This document shows, piece by piece, positions 62,136 to 64,000 of a DNA stretch of 64,000 bases (its first letter is position 1; each line of letters begins with the position of its first letter). The DNA is from Leuctra nigra (Eukaryota; Arthropoda; Insecta; Plecoptera; Leuctridae): positions 682,001 to 746,000 of the forward strand of contig CAKOGZ010000083.1 of NCBI GenBank assembly GCA_934045905.1. The letters run 5' to 3'. Position numbers and translations under genes: made by a program. The notes under the pieces are model-generated. The model searched no databases and was not told the origin of the DNA. It saw nothing but the letters and a program-made list of their open reading frames with translations.

Positions 62136-62150
62136 TTTTTTTTTCTTTTT
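62136..62150 (+). other. T-rich replacement of the hairpin (T9-C-T5)
   Basis: Same change in the A unit starting at 61825, the HOR V counterpart of the unit at 56284. Confidence 0.9.
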
Positions 62151-63289
62151 AAGCCTCTCTCCATCATCTATATGGTGTATCATTTTCAGCGCTCTAAGAG
62201 TAATAGATTCGTCACAAAGTAGGAAACAAACAAAAATTTTTCAATATGAGCTAATTCTAAAGTGGCACCCCCCTGTTTTTATCGAATTTTCTTGAAGCCT
62301 ACACAACGTTATGCCGAGAAATGTAATAAAACACTTTTCGAAAAAAATAGGCTTAAAATTAAAATTATAAAAAAGAACCCCACTCTGCCCCCTTGGAGTC
62401 GCCCGACGCTGCCCTGTCAGATTATTATATAATAAAGTTAGGTTAATACAGGTTAGCGAAGCGAGCGTAGCTGACTCATCACAAGCTTTAACCTCCATTG
62501 ACTAAAAAATGGATGAAACCTAGGAAATGAGGAAAATCTAAGGAACATTGTTAATTGATACATTGTTACCTTTGTAGGCTAACCTACATTGTTGGTCAAT
62601 ATACATTGACAAAAAAATGGATGAAAACCTAGGAAATGATGAAAATTTAAGGAACATTGTTAATTGTTACATTGTTAACTTTGTAGGCTAACCTACATTG
62701 TTGGTCAATATTCATTGACAAAAAATGGATGAAAATCTATCGGGGGTGGACCCATAAGCTTCTGAATAACACGAACAGTTAATTCCGGCGAATCGGAGAG
62801 TCTGACATAAAAAAGGGTTTCTGCACTTTTTAAGCCTCTCACCATCTACTATATAGAGTAACGTTGTCAACTCTCTAAGAGTAATAGATTCGTCACAAAG
62901 TAGGAAACAAATAAAAAAATATCAATATGAGCTACTTCTAAAGTGGCACCCCCCTATTTTTATCGCATTTTCTTGAAGCCTACACAACGTTATGCCGAGA
63001 AATGAAATAAAACACTTTTCGAAAATAATAGGCTTAACATTAACATGTAAAAAAAAATCTCCCCTCTGCCTCCTGGAGTCGCCCGACGTTGCCCGGTCAG
63101 ATAATTTTATAATAAAGTTAGGTGAGGGTAGGTTAGCGAAGCGAGCGAAGCGAGCGTAGCTGACCCTTAACAAGCTTTAACCTACAGTGACAAAAAATTG
63201 ATGAAAACCTATCAGGATTGTGCCCTTCTGCTTCTGAAGGACATAAACTAAGAAATGCGGCGTATCGGAGCGTCTGACAGAAAAAAGTG

Positions 63290-63304
63290 TTTTTTTTTCT
63301 TTTT
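63290..63304 (+). other. T-rich replacement of the hairpin (T9-C-T5)
   Basis: Same change in the A unit starting at 62979, the HOR V counterpart of the unit at 57439, here with nine T. Confidence 0.9.
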
Positions 63305-64000
63305 AAGCCTCTCTCCATCATCTATATGGTGTATCATTTTCAGCTCTCTAAGAGTAATAGATTCGTCACAAAGTAGGAAACAAACAAAAATTTTTCAATA
63401 TGAGCTAATTCTAAAGTGGCACCCCCCTGTTTTTATCGAATTTTCTTGAAGCCTACACAACGTTATGCCGAGAAATGTAATAAAACACTTTTCGAAAAAA
63501 AATAGGCTTAAAAATAAAATTATAAAAAAGAACCCCACTCTGCCCCCTTGGAGTCGCCCGACGCTGCCCTGTCAGATTATTATATAATAAAGTTAGGTTA
63601 ATACAGGTTAGCGAAGCGAGCGTAGCTGACTCATCACAAGCTTTAACCTCCATTGACTAAAAAATGGATGAAACCTAGGAAATGAGGAAAATCTAAGGAA
63701 CATTGTTAATTGATACATTGTTACCTTTGTAGGCTAACCTACATTGTTGGTCAATATACATTGACAAAAAAATGGATGAAAACCTAGGAAATGATGAAAA
63801 TTTAAGGAACATTGTTAATTGTTACATTGTTAACTTTGTAGGCTAACCTACATTGTTGGTCAATATTCATTGACAAAAAATGGATGAAAATCTATCGGGG
63901 GTGGACCCATAAGCTTCTGAATAACACGAACAGTTAATTCCGGCGAATCGGAGAGTCTGACATAAAAAAGTGTTTCTGCACTTTTTAAGCCTCTCACCAT

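Larger units (their letters stand above)
1..64000 (+). repeat. Satellite DNA array with nested higher-order repeats
   Basis: The entire window consists of head-to-tail related units in one orientation. The anchor CCTACACAACGTT recurs 116 times, first at 383 and last at 63452, at spacings that fall into three classes: 459-481, 572-575 and 681-684 bp. No stretch of unique sequence, no inversion and no inserted element was seen. There is no plausible gene: open frames of 60-85 codons recur with the repeat and lack recognisable domains. The nested organisation resembles eukaryotic centromeric or pericentromeric satellites; that location is inference. The plus strand is only the reading direction chosen here. 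Confidence 0.97.
60670..64000 (+). repeat. HOR V copy 2, truncated by the window edge
   Basis: Unit starts are A 60670 (472), C 61142 (683), A 61825 (473), C 62298 (681), A 62979 (473) and C 63452, cut at 549 bp. Order and markers repeat 55130 onward: ATGGATAAAAATC near 61571 as near 56032, TCCGGCAAATCGG near 61630 as near 56089, and TTTTCAGCGCTC near 62183 as near 56642. The (A-B)x2 part is predicted to lie beyond the window. Confidence 0.91.

Noticed and set aside
1..64000. CRISPR array
   Set aside because: There is no alternation of short identical repeats with unique spacers; the repeated units are hundreds of bases long and related over their whole length.

Overview
The whole 64 kb is one uninterrupted satellite DNA array. 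I find no protein-coding gene, no RNA gene, no transposon coding sequence and no unique sequence anywhere. By eye it is AT-rich, and every unit lies in the same orientation. Dividing the window at a conserved 5' anchor (CCTACACAACGTT, present in every unit) gives 117 units: 115 complete, plus a partial one at each end. Such a layered array of near-identical units is typical of a eukaryotic nuclear genome (centromeric, pericentromeric or other heterochromatin). One unit type carries about four imperfect TTAGG pentamers. TTAGG is the usual arthropod telomere repeat, so an insect or other arthropod is a weak guess; the window cannot settle the organism.

Three related unit types differ mainly in how many copies of one 109-bp module they carry. 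Type A (about 472 bp; subtypes 459, 463, 468, 473, 474 and 481) has none. Type B (about 575 bp; 572-575) has one. Type C (about 683 bp; 681-684) has two in tandem. I count 43 A, 60 B and 14 C units. Type A also differs in a short 5' segment and usually has two copies of a 9-bp GCGAAGCGA motif where B and C have one.

The units are arranged in successive higher-order repeats (HORs). 1-16332: HOR I, B-B-B-B-A-B-B-A (4393 bp), two full copies, then partial and rearranged pieces. 16333-23238: HOR II, B-B-B-B-A-C (3453 bp), two copies. 23239-35512: HOR III, A-B-A-B-A'-B-B (3707 bp), three copies with an A-C pair inserted before the third. 35513-39560: irregular, C-rich. 39561-43951: HOR IV, A-B'-B-B (about 2195 bp), two copies, where B' is a B/A mosaic. 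43952-55129: A alternating with B or C, with one slipped B-B junction. 55130-64000: HOR V, (A-C)x3-(A-B)x2 (5540 bp), one full copy and 3.3 kb of a second.

The sequence therefore reads as a record of amplification, unequal exchange and local homogenisation, not as a set of cooperating genes. The many 60-85 codon minus-strand open frames are by-products of the repeat. All coordinates and lengths were worked out by reading and subtraction; identities between copies are visual impressions, not computed alignments.
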